Origin: Guillardia theta CCMP2712 | Taxonomy: Eukaryota > Cryptophyceae > Pyrenomonadales > Geminigeraceae | Direction: 5' to 3' | NCBI RefSeq assembly: GCF_000315625.1 | Contig: NW_005434596.1 | Coordinates: 1 to 62,862, forward strand | DNA: 62,862 nucleotides | Part shown: positions 28,805 to 37,630 of the stretch, piece by piece | How the letters are laid out: every line of letters starts with the position of its first letter | How positions within the stretch are numbered: the stretch's first letter is position 1 | The notes under the pieces: generated by a model | What the model was told of the DNA's origin: nothing | Seen by the model: only the letters and a program-made list of their open reading frames with translations | The model's database searches: none | Made by a program: the position numbers and the translations under genes

Positions 28805-30235
28805 ATGGTGATGCCTACCCCTAGCCGGAAGTTGGCAATGGCGACGGCGACGGCGACGGCGATTGCGATGATGGTGAGTGAAATTTTATTAGAGAAAGTT
28901 TGACAAGTTGTGTGGCTGAGTGGAACGGGAAGGTGTACGGTGGAGGGAGAGATTGTGCGACAGAGGAGGGGAAATCATGCCGTAACTCAATCTTCCTTTG
29001 CAGTTAGCGCTGGGGATCGGCATCCTCAAACAGGATCTGAACCCCCTTTCCAACAGTGTGGACGAACCTGTTGGATTGTTCCAAGGAAATCAGGTGATTG
29101 ATCAAGAAATCTGATGTGTTTTTCGCTTCTGAAGAATGGAAGTTGACTTTTTCCCATCAGAATGGGCGAATTTACCAGGAGCGACCGATATACAATGAAC
29201 TTCAACCTCAATGGAACTCAAGAATGTCGAGAATTTATGCGAACACGCTCAACGGTTGGCAACAAAGGAACGGGTACAGAAGAGAGAACACCAGAGCAAA
29301 GATTCCTATGCAGAGGATAGCAGTTGATTTTGAAGATGAAATTACCCCCCTCAAGAGATCTGTCGAAGTTATTCAGGGCGAAATCAACGACATGCAATCA
29401 GAGATTGCCAACCAGCAGAAGTTGATCAATTCTTGGAGGCGAAGCCGCACCAATCCTGCCGTTACAGCAACTCCTCAGCTTCAGTTCAAGGTGCCGGGAC
29501 CCATTGAAATTGACCATTTGAGTTTGCCTGGTGGCTCATACTCACTCAGTCTGTCTGATACGTCTGCCGGAAGCACTGCAGTTCTGCAGTCTGGTAATCA
29601 TCAGTACCAGGTTGCTTTGCAGAGGCAGGCGAATACAAAAAAGGCAGCGATTCCGCTGTCCGAGATTGACAAAAGTGAAGCGAAGCGGGCAGTCAGGCTT
29701 TATCTTCAACAACGTGCAAAGGCATTGGAGGCCATGAGAAATTATCATAATTCGGTATCCTCCCAGCAGACCGACAAGGAACATGTGTCTAGCTCGTTGA
29801 GCTCAAAAGAGAAGTCGAAACACGCAGGTGGTAATGTGGGGCCGACCGCAGTGCAGAGCTTGAGGAGCAAACTATCTCGGCAGTTGGCAAGACAAGAAGA
29901 GGAAACCAAGATTCTTGAAGAAGCGACCCGTCTGAAAGCCAAAACTGAAGCTGCTGAGGCACAACATGCCAAACAAAGATTTACACGTTTCTCGAACAGT
30001 GTGGGCAAGGAAGCCAAAGATATTATCGCGAAGTTGCTTTCAAAGGATCTAAGAAGAAAATCTCATCAAGCGAGTGAACGGGAGGGAAAACAGGTCAACT
30101 CTCCTGTGATCTTGGCAACCGTAAACTAACGATGGTGAACAACAGGACCAAATGGGGAAGCAGGATCCACATCTACAACTCATCGACGAGGTTGATAGAG
30201 CACTGAAAAATCAACTCAAGAACGACCAAGTGTAG
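28805..30235 (+). CDS. Unidentified coiled-coil protein with hydrophobic N-terminus
   Basis: Four exons join in frame: 28805-28873, 29004-29093, 29161-30093 and 30146-30235, for 393 aa. All introns are GT-AG. Exon 1 carries a perfect (gcgacg) repeat that encodes an Ala-Thr run; together with exon 2 this gives a hydrophobic stretch near residues 10-30 that could be a signal anchor or targeting peptide. Residues ~110-140 and 235-350 are predicted coiled coil, the latter Lys/Glu/Gln-rich. I recognise no family. An in-frame Met exists further upstream (28619), but its sequence is low complexity. Retention of the last intron would end the protein at 30129. The gene is convergent with the prefoldin gene. 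Confidence 0.65.
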
Positions 30236-30486
30236 TACTTTAAATGTTTACTATGTAAAGTTGAAGACGTCAAACCAAGCTTCCGTTTCACAGTGTTGGA
30301 TGATATATGTCCTTCTGCAGTATTAACTATAACTAAGAGGATCATGCAGAAACGAGCAACAAAACGAAACTTCGTTCAATGGCACAGTGTCCAGTGGATG
30401 CTTAATGTATTCATTGAGATCAAATTTCACGGCTCACGACAAGAGTAACGCAACCGCTTGCAAGCACATGTAAATGACGTTTGTGA

Positions 30487-30975
30487 TCATCGTCGCACGA
30501 CCTTGATATCATGCTGCTCTTCAAAATTTCTAAATTCTGTTGTCTTCTCACTGAATGCTTGTTCGAGATCCCGTGTCGCTTTGTCTAGCAACTGCTCCTC
30601 ACTCTTAATTGCGGATAATATCGTGCTAACGTTCGACTGCATAAGAACCCCTCCGATGGAGCGATAGCATGAACGGTTACCATCATACTGAGCCAGAATT
30701 TCTGCAGTTTGTGCATGGGTATCTCTGTCTTCTGACATCACTGAAAGTCTTTCAGATATTTTCTTCAGTTCCTGTCGTCGTTCCTGGTACTCGTTCAAAA
30801 GTGCTTGGTTTGCTTCCTCCACTTTCTCACCACCGCCCCTAAGTGGCTGAATAACGGTTCGAGAAATTTGGACTAGTTTGGTCCTGGTGTCATGTAAACA
30901 TTTGAAACTCCCTTGGCATTCGATGTTCAACGTGAGAACAAGAAAAGTTGCTGTTGCAACACGAAAGGGATTCAT
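30487..30975 (-). CDS. PFDN2: Prefoldin subunit 2 with N-terminal leader
   Basis: One exon, 162 aa. Residues from about 50 on are a beta-type prefoldin: helix, then the beta-hairpin region CYRSIGGVLMQSNV, then helix ending FRNFEEQHDIKV, matching prefoldin subunit 2. Prefoldin is a hexamer that hands unfolded actin and tubulin to the CCT chaperonin. Unlike cytosolic prefoldins it has a ~48-residue extension: a signal-peptide-like start (MNPFRVATATFLVLTLNIEC) followed by a basic, hydroxylated stretch with LRGGG. This resembles the bipartite leader that takes nuclear-encoded proteins into a complex plastid or its periplastid space. The start lies only 6 nt beyond the stop of the next gene upstream. 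Family call firm; compartment is inference. Confidence 0.88.
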   Translation of the reverse strand: MNPFRVATATFLVLTLNIECQGSFKCLHDTRTKLVQISRTVIQPLRGGGEKVEEANQALLNEYQERRQELKKISERLSVMSEDRDTHAQTAEILAQYDGNRSCYRSIGGVLMQSNVSTILSAIKSEEQLLDKATRDLEQAFSEKTTEFRNFEEQHDIKVVRR

Positions 30976-30981
30976 TCTCGT

Positions 30982-31155
30982 TTACTTCTGCTTGATACCT
31001 TCAGCGGCCTTTGCAGCAGGAACATTGTCAGAGAATTCGCTCAAGGCATCCGCGGTCTTCTTCATCTTAAAGATAGTGAATGAGTACGTTCCAAGTGCAA
31101 ACACGGCCAAGGCCGCCGCTATCTGCTTATTCCTTGTCAACATTCCTGCATCCAT
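30982..31155 (-). CDS. Small single-pass membrane protein, COA3-like
   Basis: 57 aa from the ATG at 31155 (an upstream in-frame Met at 31248 would add 31 residues of Cys/Phe-rich sequence that looks like 5' UTR). A basic N-terminus (LTRNKQ) precedes one transmembrane helix (about residues 11-27, ending YSFTIFKMKK) and a charged Ala-rich tail. Layout and sequence resemble COA3, a mitochondrial inner-membrane cytochrome oxidase assembly factor (R-x-R-N, then TM with Y-x-T-F, then an acidic/Ala tail). The match is short and tentative. The stop lies 6 nt before the prefoldin start. Confidence 0.45.
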   Translation of the reverse strand: MDAGMLTRNKQIAAALAVFALGTYSFTIFKMKKTADALSEFSDNVPAAKAAEGIKQK

Positions 31156-32214
31156 TTTTCCTGCCAAGAAATATGAGGATCGGAGCAACAAATTGAGAAA
31201 TGTTTGTCTACAGAAACAACATGAGAAACAGCTCAACTTCTGAAACATCTCAAGGTTTCATGCATCGGGGTATGTTTGCACGAACACACCATGAGTGACC
31301 AAAATCCAAGATATGCAATACTGTGGCATCCTATCAACGCTCCTTCTATGCCCGGCAACGTCAAGAGTGCTTTACTACATGCTCTCCATGTTACTTCTTA
31401 TCTATCATCACGGTCCCTTCCTTTCTTCTCTACTGCATTGCTGTTCCTCGCCGCGATCAGGTTTTACATGACACTACCCCCCTGTATCCGACACCCCAGT
31501 ATCGATCGAAAGTACCCCCCGTTGCAAGTAATCAAATCCATTTCCTGAGCCCTAGGGGTGATGACCATCACCCCCTTTATTCTCTTCTAGGCTGCGTCGA
31601 CACCTGGCAAGCAGAGTCTACCCCTACTTATGATATAATGTATAGGTCAAAGTTATGGGTAGGGTAGTCGGATAGAACTTCTCGATCACCTAGCTGTCGG
31701 CATACTGAGGGTCCCCCGGTCCCGGCCCCCGGGCCGGGCCTTAGCCAAACTCACTGTCAGTTTAAAACTGAGTTAGTTCAAGTCTAGCCTGAGAGCCGGT
31801 GCGGCACTCGGCCCTCGGAGGCTGATCCGAGCCCCGAACAGGCTTCGGAACGGCGGACCGTCGAGTCAATGACAATGACATGGAACTCTCGGAGTACCGT
31901 CGTACTCCGAGAGTTCAAGTTACTGACGGTCAAGTTACTTCACAGAGTCACCCTGACACCGTCACTGTCCGGTCGCACCGTTGAGCCGGCGGAGGCCATA
32001 CGGCGAGAAGAGAAAAGTCAGAAAGTACAATTTCATGATAATGCACTAGTCACTGAGTAGCTGCAACCGTGAGGCTGGTGGATTCGTGCCGCAGTGCCGC
32101 TGTCACAGTGCGGAGGCCAGTCAGCCTACAGGCTAGTACGGTCGCCGCCCATATCGTATCATAGTTTACTCTTTGGATCATATAGAGCTCATGACACCCA
32201 GCTCATTGCTAAAA
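31156..32214. other. Intergenic with GC-rich block and hairpin
   Basis: The left part has CTACCCC-type motifs (about 31480-31660). From about 31700 it becomes GC-rich, starting with a CCCGGGCCGGGCC core, and includes several short inverted repeats, the strongest at 31883-31916. No protein gene recognised. Confidence 0.6.
31883..31916. other. Perfect 15-bp inverted repeat with 4-nt loop
   Basis: Arms gaactctcggagtac and gtactccgagagttc (31883-31897 and 31902-31916) flank the loop cgtc. There is no poly-T after it and it is not near a gene end, so it is not an obvious terminator. It could be part of a structured RNA or a small palindromic element. Confidence 0.9.
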
Positions 32215-32983
32215 TTAGAAGGTAGAACCATCATATCCCATGTTCTCACGAGGAACGTCGCGGAATTCGATGTAGACCTTCATGACGAAAGTCATTCCTA
32301 AAACATCGCAAGACATTCGCAAAACATACTCGGTTTGAACGAATTCCAAAAGGTTCCTCTTGCAGAAGATTGCAAACTTCCTTGCTGACAGCCTGTTGAC
32401 AGCAAGGATTAAATGATAATAAGCTTGTCCGATTGAAATGCTGACCTTGTTGTTCTTTCCATTGATGCTTCCGAGAGATGCCAACTGGCAAAGCGCGCAA
32501 GGCTCATCCGAACCTCCCCACATCATGCTCTGTCGCAACAATGGTATTAATATCAGTGAATGCCTTCGATACGGAGGCAAACCTGGTTGTCATTGATCTG
32601 AATGGCTACGTAAGAATCAGGCTTGCCTAGAGTCTTTGCCACGACCTGGACTTCAATCAATCTTTGACGATATGTAACAGGGAATAGATGGAACACATGT
32701 GTTGCATAAAGCAAACACGAAGTTCGCAAAAAGGGAAATCATGATAGTAAAATTAGAAGACGACAACAAGATGGAATTATCGATTGTGAAATAGCAAAGT
32801 CTTGTGCTTTGAAACAGAGAGCACAAGGAAACCAAGACAGCAGAAGGGAATAAGCAAGGTGAGGAAGGGAAAAGGGCTAGAGGGAAAGGATAAAGATCAA
32901 ACCTGAGTGAGTTTGGTCATCAACTCCTTCTTCTTGTCGCTGCTGTCGACCTTGACGTTCGTTGAGATCACCAGACTCGGCAT
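32215..32983 (-). CDS. MIF: Macrophage migration inhibitory factor homologue
   Basis: Five exons join in phase 0 to give 117 aa, the usual MIF length. The mature N-terminal Pro follows the initiator Met (MPSLVISTNV), as required for tautomerase activity, and Lys33 is available at the active-site position. CALC (in DEPCALCQLASLG) matches the CxxC of animal MIF linked to thiol-redox activity. The C-terminus ends GYDGSTF, like NNSTF in animals. Intron 1 is long (~250 nt); the rest are about 40-60 nt. MIF-family proteins are widespread in protists and algae; their role there is not settled. The gene shares a ~300-bp upstream region with a divergent gene. Confidence 0.92.
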
Positions 32984-33280
32984 TGCTCCGCGGTCAGATC
33001 CTCTCCCCGAGACCGTGGGTGGTTTGCTGGATTGTAGAAGGGGTACTTTGCGTCTTAACAAAGTAGGGTGGGTGGTAGCACCTATCGTATGGTGAAGACA
33101 GTGGGGTGGGGTAGTGGAAAACAGAAAGTTCTAGACCTATCTATAGGGGGTAGGGTTATCCTTTTTGGGCGGTCTGAGGCAGGGTCTGAGGCAGGGTCTG
33201 AGGAGCACTCCGGACAAGAGGGGGATGAGGGCACAAGGCGTGGTGTTTCTTTGAATTTCAAATTCAACTGTTCCGCCGCC
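32984..33280. promoter_or_regulatory. Shared divergent promoter region
   Basis: 297 bp separate the MIF start (minus) from the start of the coiled-coil gene (plus). Inside are GGGTAGGG-type motifs and three perfect tandem copies of a 12-bp unit (ggtctgaggcag at 33171, 33183 and 33195, the last partial). It probably drives both genes; no TATA box is obvious. Confidence 0.45.
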
Positions 33281-35699
33281 ATGGCACCTAACAGAACAGC
33301 CCTACGGGACGTGTCAAACAAGGTGAGAGATGATACAAACACGAAACCGAAGAGAGAAGTCATGGATGTTAGGATGTTTTTGATAAGAGAGTATTCTTTG
33401 CTATCAAATCCACTTATACATGAAAGCACGGTAGAGTTCTCCCAGCTGAGATGTGTTTGAATGCAAACAGGACAACATATTGAAGCCCAGTACCGAAAAG
33501 CATCAGCAGAAAGTGAGAAGTGTATCAATTATCTGGTTTGAAAATGACACCTTTGCCTAAGTTTTTGGCACAGACACGTGATTATGCCATCAAACAAGCT
33601 TTGGAAAGGTATTCAGCCTTTCTAGCAGTGCACATGATTGACTCATGCTTCTATTGAAAGTGCTTCAAGCTCTCCAGTTCTTGAAGAGTTCAACCACTCA
33701 CGAGTACCTTTTGTTTCTCCTCAAAACTTCTCTGTATCTACTTGTTGCTGATCATCAGCACTCACTGACTGTTCTCGGAGACTGGAGAACAATCCTTCGT
33801 CAAGCATGATTCAGCAAGTGAGACGAAAGAAGCGCTCGACAGCTGCATCCGGCAGCTTGATATGATTTCGTTGAAGAACAATAGCAACCAAGAGGGAGCA
33901 AGCAAACTCTCTCCTGCTCCACAGGAACGATCAGGTGCAACTGAAGAGAAATTCCTCACCCCAGGTATCTCAACCTACTTCAAGGGTGAGCGAAGAAAAA
34001 CAGAAACTCATGAAGATAATTTTGCAGATTCTCAATTGGAAAGCTTTCAGCCTGATGTAGTGGCGACGGATCGAGCTGTTGCTACTCTGGGTAGGCTGTG
34101 TTGCATTTCAGTTGGTTCACTTTTCTCAATCCTTGCCCAGGCCTTGCAATGAGAAAGCTTCAAAAAGAGCTGAAAATGCTTGGAAACGAGCTGAGAGGTT
34201 CGAGTAAATCTCCCCGGACTGAGGCTCAGATGACAATGAGTGATACTTGTGGCCCAGAGGACTGCCTGGTTCGTCTTCGAAATTCACTCGATCTGTTACT
34301 TATGGGTTTTCTCAGAATTTGTCAAATTCCCAGCCGTGCGATGTATCAACCTCATCGCTGAGAGTCTGTCCTGGAACAGCAAAGAAAGGAGAGCAAGAAT
34401 GGCGAATCAGTTCAGACTTCACTCAAGATCTTGATGCGTCGGTTCAAGAAGACTCGCCCTCTATGCCATGTGCGCATGACCAGATCTCGGAATCAACAGC
34501 CCTGCAGAACGAGTTGAATGGTCGGACTGCAGGTAGACTAAACCATCCGATGATGTACATGTAAAGCTGATCGTCATGCAGAGGTGCAAGCTCTGTCTTC
34601 ACACCTGACTTTGGTCACCCAAGCTTTCAAGAGACTCTTGGCTTCCAAGGTCTGCCCGCTGGCTTACTGTACGTAAAGTTGATCTTGAGTCAGGATGAAG
34701 AGATTGCAAATTTGAAGGGCATGCTTCAAATCAGAAAGAATGGGTCGACACCAAGAGGAGAATTAGAGTCTTGTTTGTCTGGGAGCAATGAGGTCAGTTG
34801 CATCAAGCATGTTTCTTGTGCCAGCTTTTCATGAAGATCTGAATTTAGTTTGAGCAGGCGAGATCAAATTCTGACTTGATGATTTGTAAGCACAAAGAAA
34901 ATTCTCCTCTCTCTGACGCTTAAAGGAACCTGCTTCCAGTGATGCATGCGGCACGCGATGCTTTAAGAGAGAAGGATATACAGATCAAGGTATGTTCCTA
35001 CTCAGCCTGGTTATTGTGTCAAGATCTCACATAGAATCGCACAGGATTTGCAACAAGCACACTTGCAGCACATCTCGGAGCTGGAGAAGAAACACTTCGA
35101 AGAGATTCGTAGGTTGCAGACAGGAACTCAACCAAGAAGATCGCAGGAGACGCAGGTAAACAGCATGAGGACGAGAGTTCGATCATTGAGGTACACCACA
35201 GTGCTCTTTGGATGACGGAGAAACGATCACGTCAGTAGGAAGGCTTGCGACTGTGTACAACAGGTTGAAGATTTTGCCTGTCCCTCCCTCCTCACTAGAG
35301 CGTGCAGTGAGTTGATGAGACACGCTCAACGAGCGGAGGAGCTGCAAAGGCTTGTCGACTCTCAGCGGCTTCAGCTGAACAGGATGCATCATGTCTCGCA
35401 AGAGAGCATCTACGCCAAGTTCACCAAGGTGAGTCCAGCTGGACCTTCACCTGAATGTCACACTATTCCCAGATGACAGCTGATGGATCTAAGAAAGAAG
35501 CAGTTGACCCCCCAGGTTGGGTGACAATCAAAGCAGGTAACGAAAATATCTTCTTTCCCCACAACTTTGCTTCCTGTCCTGTAGCCTCCTTTCTTCTCGT
35601 CTTCTGGTAATTCTTGTTCTGCCTTGTGACTTCCTCCAAGGTATCAGTGAAACCAAGATCCTTGGTGACTTCTCTGGCCCAAAGCGATTCTCTACCTGA
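33281..35699 (+). CDS. Multi-exon coiled-coil protein with N-terminal D-box
   Basis: The start ATG at 33281 has a strong context (gccgccATGG). About 13-14 short exons can be chained with GT-AG introns to a stop at 35697-35699. The N-terminus MAPNRTALRDVSNK contains a perfect destruction-box pattern (R-x-x-L-x-D-V-x-N) like that of mitotic cyclins, geminin or shugoshin. The middle is Ser/Glu-rich and low complexity. From about 34143 the exons encode coiled coil (LAMRKLQKELKMLGNELRG, then exons with ELEKKHFEEIRRLQ and RAEELQRLVDSQRLQL). I recognise no family. It is possibly an APC/C-regulated mitotic or centrosomal protein, by inference from the D-box alone. Some internal exon borders are uncertain. 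Confidence 0.6.
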
Positions 35700-35832
35700 G
35701 CACAAGCTGAATATCCAAATTCTCAGCTGGGCCCCAGCTGACTCTTGTACTTTTTATAGCCCTTCTCCATTACTAACTTTCGGTGAGAATGCTGAAATGA
35801 GTCTCAACAAATGAAAATTTCATTGCGATAAA

Positions 35833-37190
35833 TCACGAATCTTCGGGCAGAAAGCCGTAATGTTTCAACCCCTCCAGCACTCCGAAGGCATGTCTGACAG
35901 GGCGATTTGTTATTGCAGTTGAACTCGGTCTCTTGTCCTACCTTCCCGTCGCATGCAGATGCTCCTGCCTCTTCACTGCTAGCAGCTCCTCCTTGGCGTT
36001 GCCAACCATCACCCCATGAGGAGCGTCCTCAAACCTGAAGAAGCCGTGAGAAGAGAAGTGGATGCGATCAGAGAGGACATGGAAGCGTCGTTGCCAGAAT
36101 CTCCAGCAACCTGCCCAAGGAGCGAGGTGAGAAGAACGGTGAGGGAGACAACACGAGAAATGAAGACTTCGGGAAGAGAGCAGGATATGGGGATTAGTAG
36201 ATCTCACCAGACACTCCGAGGGCGAAAGATTCAGGAGTTTCATGACATGTTTCTGTGCGTTGCCTACAAAATCAACATCTTGAACGCAATTTCAAAGTTC
36301 TACCTTTCCCTGCAGACTTGGGGAGGACGTCGACGAAGAAACAACCTGTTGTGTTTGCTGCCATCTATGTCATCATGGGGCAGTAAGGCAGGTAGAGCAC
36401 AACCAGGAACATCGTCTAGTCCAGAAACAGTTGTGTTCACATGATAAGAAACCGAAGCGATGTTCATAAGGAATGCGATGCGCGGCTGATGCTGAGCATT
36501 GTCCGTTTCGATCTCACGTCTCAGATCTTCTCTCAACTGCTTACGTGTCAACTCCCGTGTCACAGGCGACAACTCACCTGGTCCACGGTGAAGTCAGCCT
36601 GAGGGATCTTGAAGGAGAAGAGGAAGGGGTTGCCCATGGACTCCCTCTTCTCCTTTATGCTCCCGTAGCAGCGTCTCAACCTCTCGCTGCCCATCACACG
36701 TTGTTGTACCACTTCACGAGGACATGTCAGAGGGTCATGGTAAGGCTGTGACGGACACACCTGTCTTGTCCCAGTCTCGGTCTAGCGTTTGCTTCCAACC
36801 CTCGATCTCGTGATAGTTGCCGTCGCTATCACAAGAGTAGATTTGCGTTCCACATGCTCCAATGAAGAAATCAGGAGTGATAATGTTCCATTTCTCTTTC
36901 AGCACTAGGTAGTCTTCGAAGCTCCTGCCTGTGTTGAAGACAAGTTTCCCTCCTGCGCCTTGGAAGTTACATTTCGACCTTCGGCTTTCAAATATGTACC
37001 TGAAGTGCGGCAGGAACGCTCCCACAAGGTGTTAAAGGATGAGAGCGAAGGTTCATCTCCCACAAGGGTGTCGTCCATGTCCGCAATAAGGGCAAACCTC
37101 GCCACATCGTCTTTCCCTCCCCTCAGTCTCAAGGATACATAGGATTTGCCATGAAGAGATGGCGAGGATGAGGTAAGGCAGGTAAGAAGA

Positions 37191-37232
<42 letters not shown>

Positions 37233-37300
37233 ACATCCACCAGCGCTGAGAGCATGGTGAAGAGCGTTAGCATCCCGCCCATCATCCCGCTTCTGAGCAT
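35833..37300 (-). CDS. SPP: Sucrose-phosphate-phosphatase-like HAD hydrolase with targeting leader
   Basis: Nine exons chain in frame from the ATG at 37300 to the stop at 35833, about 340 aa. HAD motif I is ALIADMDDTLVGDE (nucleophile Asp), motif II lies in LVFNTGRSFEDY, the conserved DVLPKSAGKG carries the motif III lysine, and motif IV is VAGDSGNDASMFED. These are the signatures of the S6PP family, which removes phosphate from sucrose-6-phosphate; related enzymes act on other sugar phosphates. The first ~55 residues are a signal-peptide-like stretch (MGGMLTLFTMLSALVDV), a run of 14 Ser encoded by a microsatellite, then VSLRLRGG. This looks like a complex-plastid bipartite leader. An in-frame upstream Met (37489) adds a Pro/Arg-rich region and is less likely. 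Substrate and compartment are inference. Confidence 0.82.
37190..37232. repeat. Microsatellite (gaggac)n inside SPP-like exon 1
   Basis: About seven GAGGAC-type hexamers encode the poly-Ser run of the leader on the minus strand. Length changes in multiples of three would keep the frame. Confidence 0.95.
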
Positions 37301-37630
37301 GGACTGACTTGGAGGCGTAGTCGGCCTGACAAGGCGTAAGTGCCCCGGGCCGGGCCCGACGACGAGGGGCCGGCTGGGGCCGGCGGACTCGGGGGCACTG
37401 ATTCGGCGTGTTAGGTTTGGGGGACAGCAGTCAGCAGAATGAGCAAGTGGTTCCGAAGTTCTGTCCTCGACTCTCCTGATTATCCTCATACTGATTTAAC
37501 TTAACTTTGAGTAAAGTTATCACTACTCGCTCTGGTTTCTTGCGGTACTCATTGCTTCATCGAATGTTTTCATTCAGAGTTAGGAATCTTATTAGCAGCA
37601 GCGAGTGACATGATACAAGGCTGGCCGCCA
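37301..37630. other. Intergenic, GC-rich core upstream of SPP-like gene
   Basis: A very GC-rich stretch (about 37340-37400, with CCCCGGGCCGGGCCC) sits 40-100 bases upstream of the SPP-like start. Similar cores lie near 31715 and 60756. The rest is AT-rich. This is also the 3' end of the Furry-like gene, with no clear polyadenylation signal. Confidence 0.5.

Noticed and set aside
34860-34925. A KEN-box-like CKHKENS motif in the D-box gene
   Set aside because: The best splice chain places it in an intron (T|gtaagc donor just before it), so it would not be translated.
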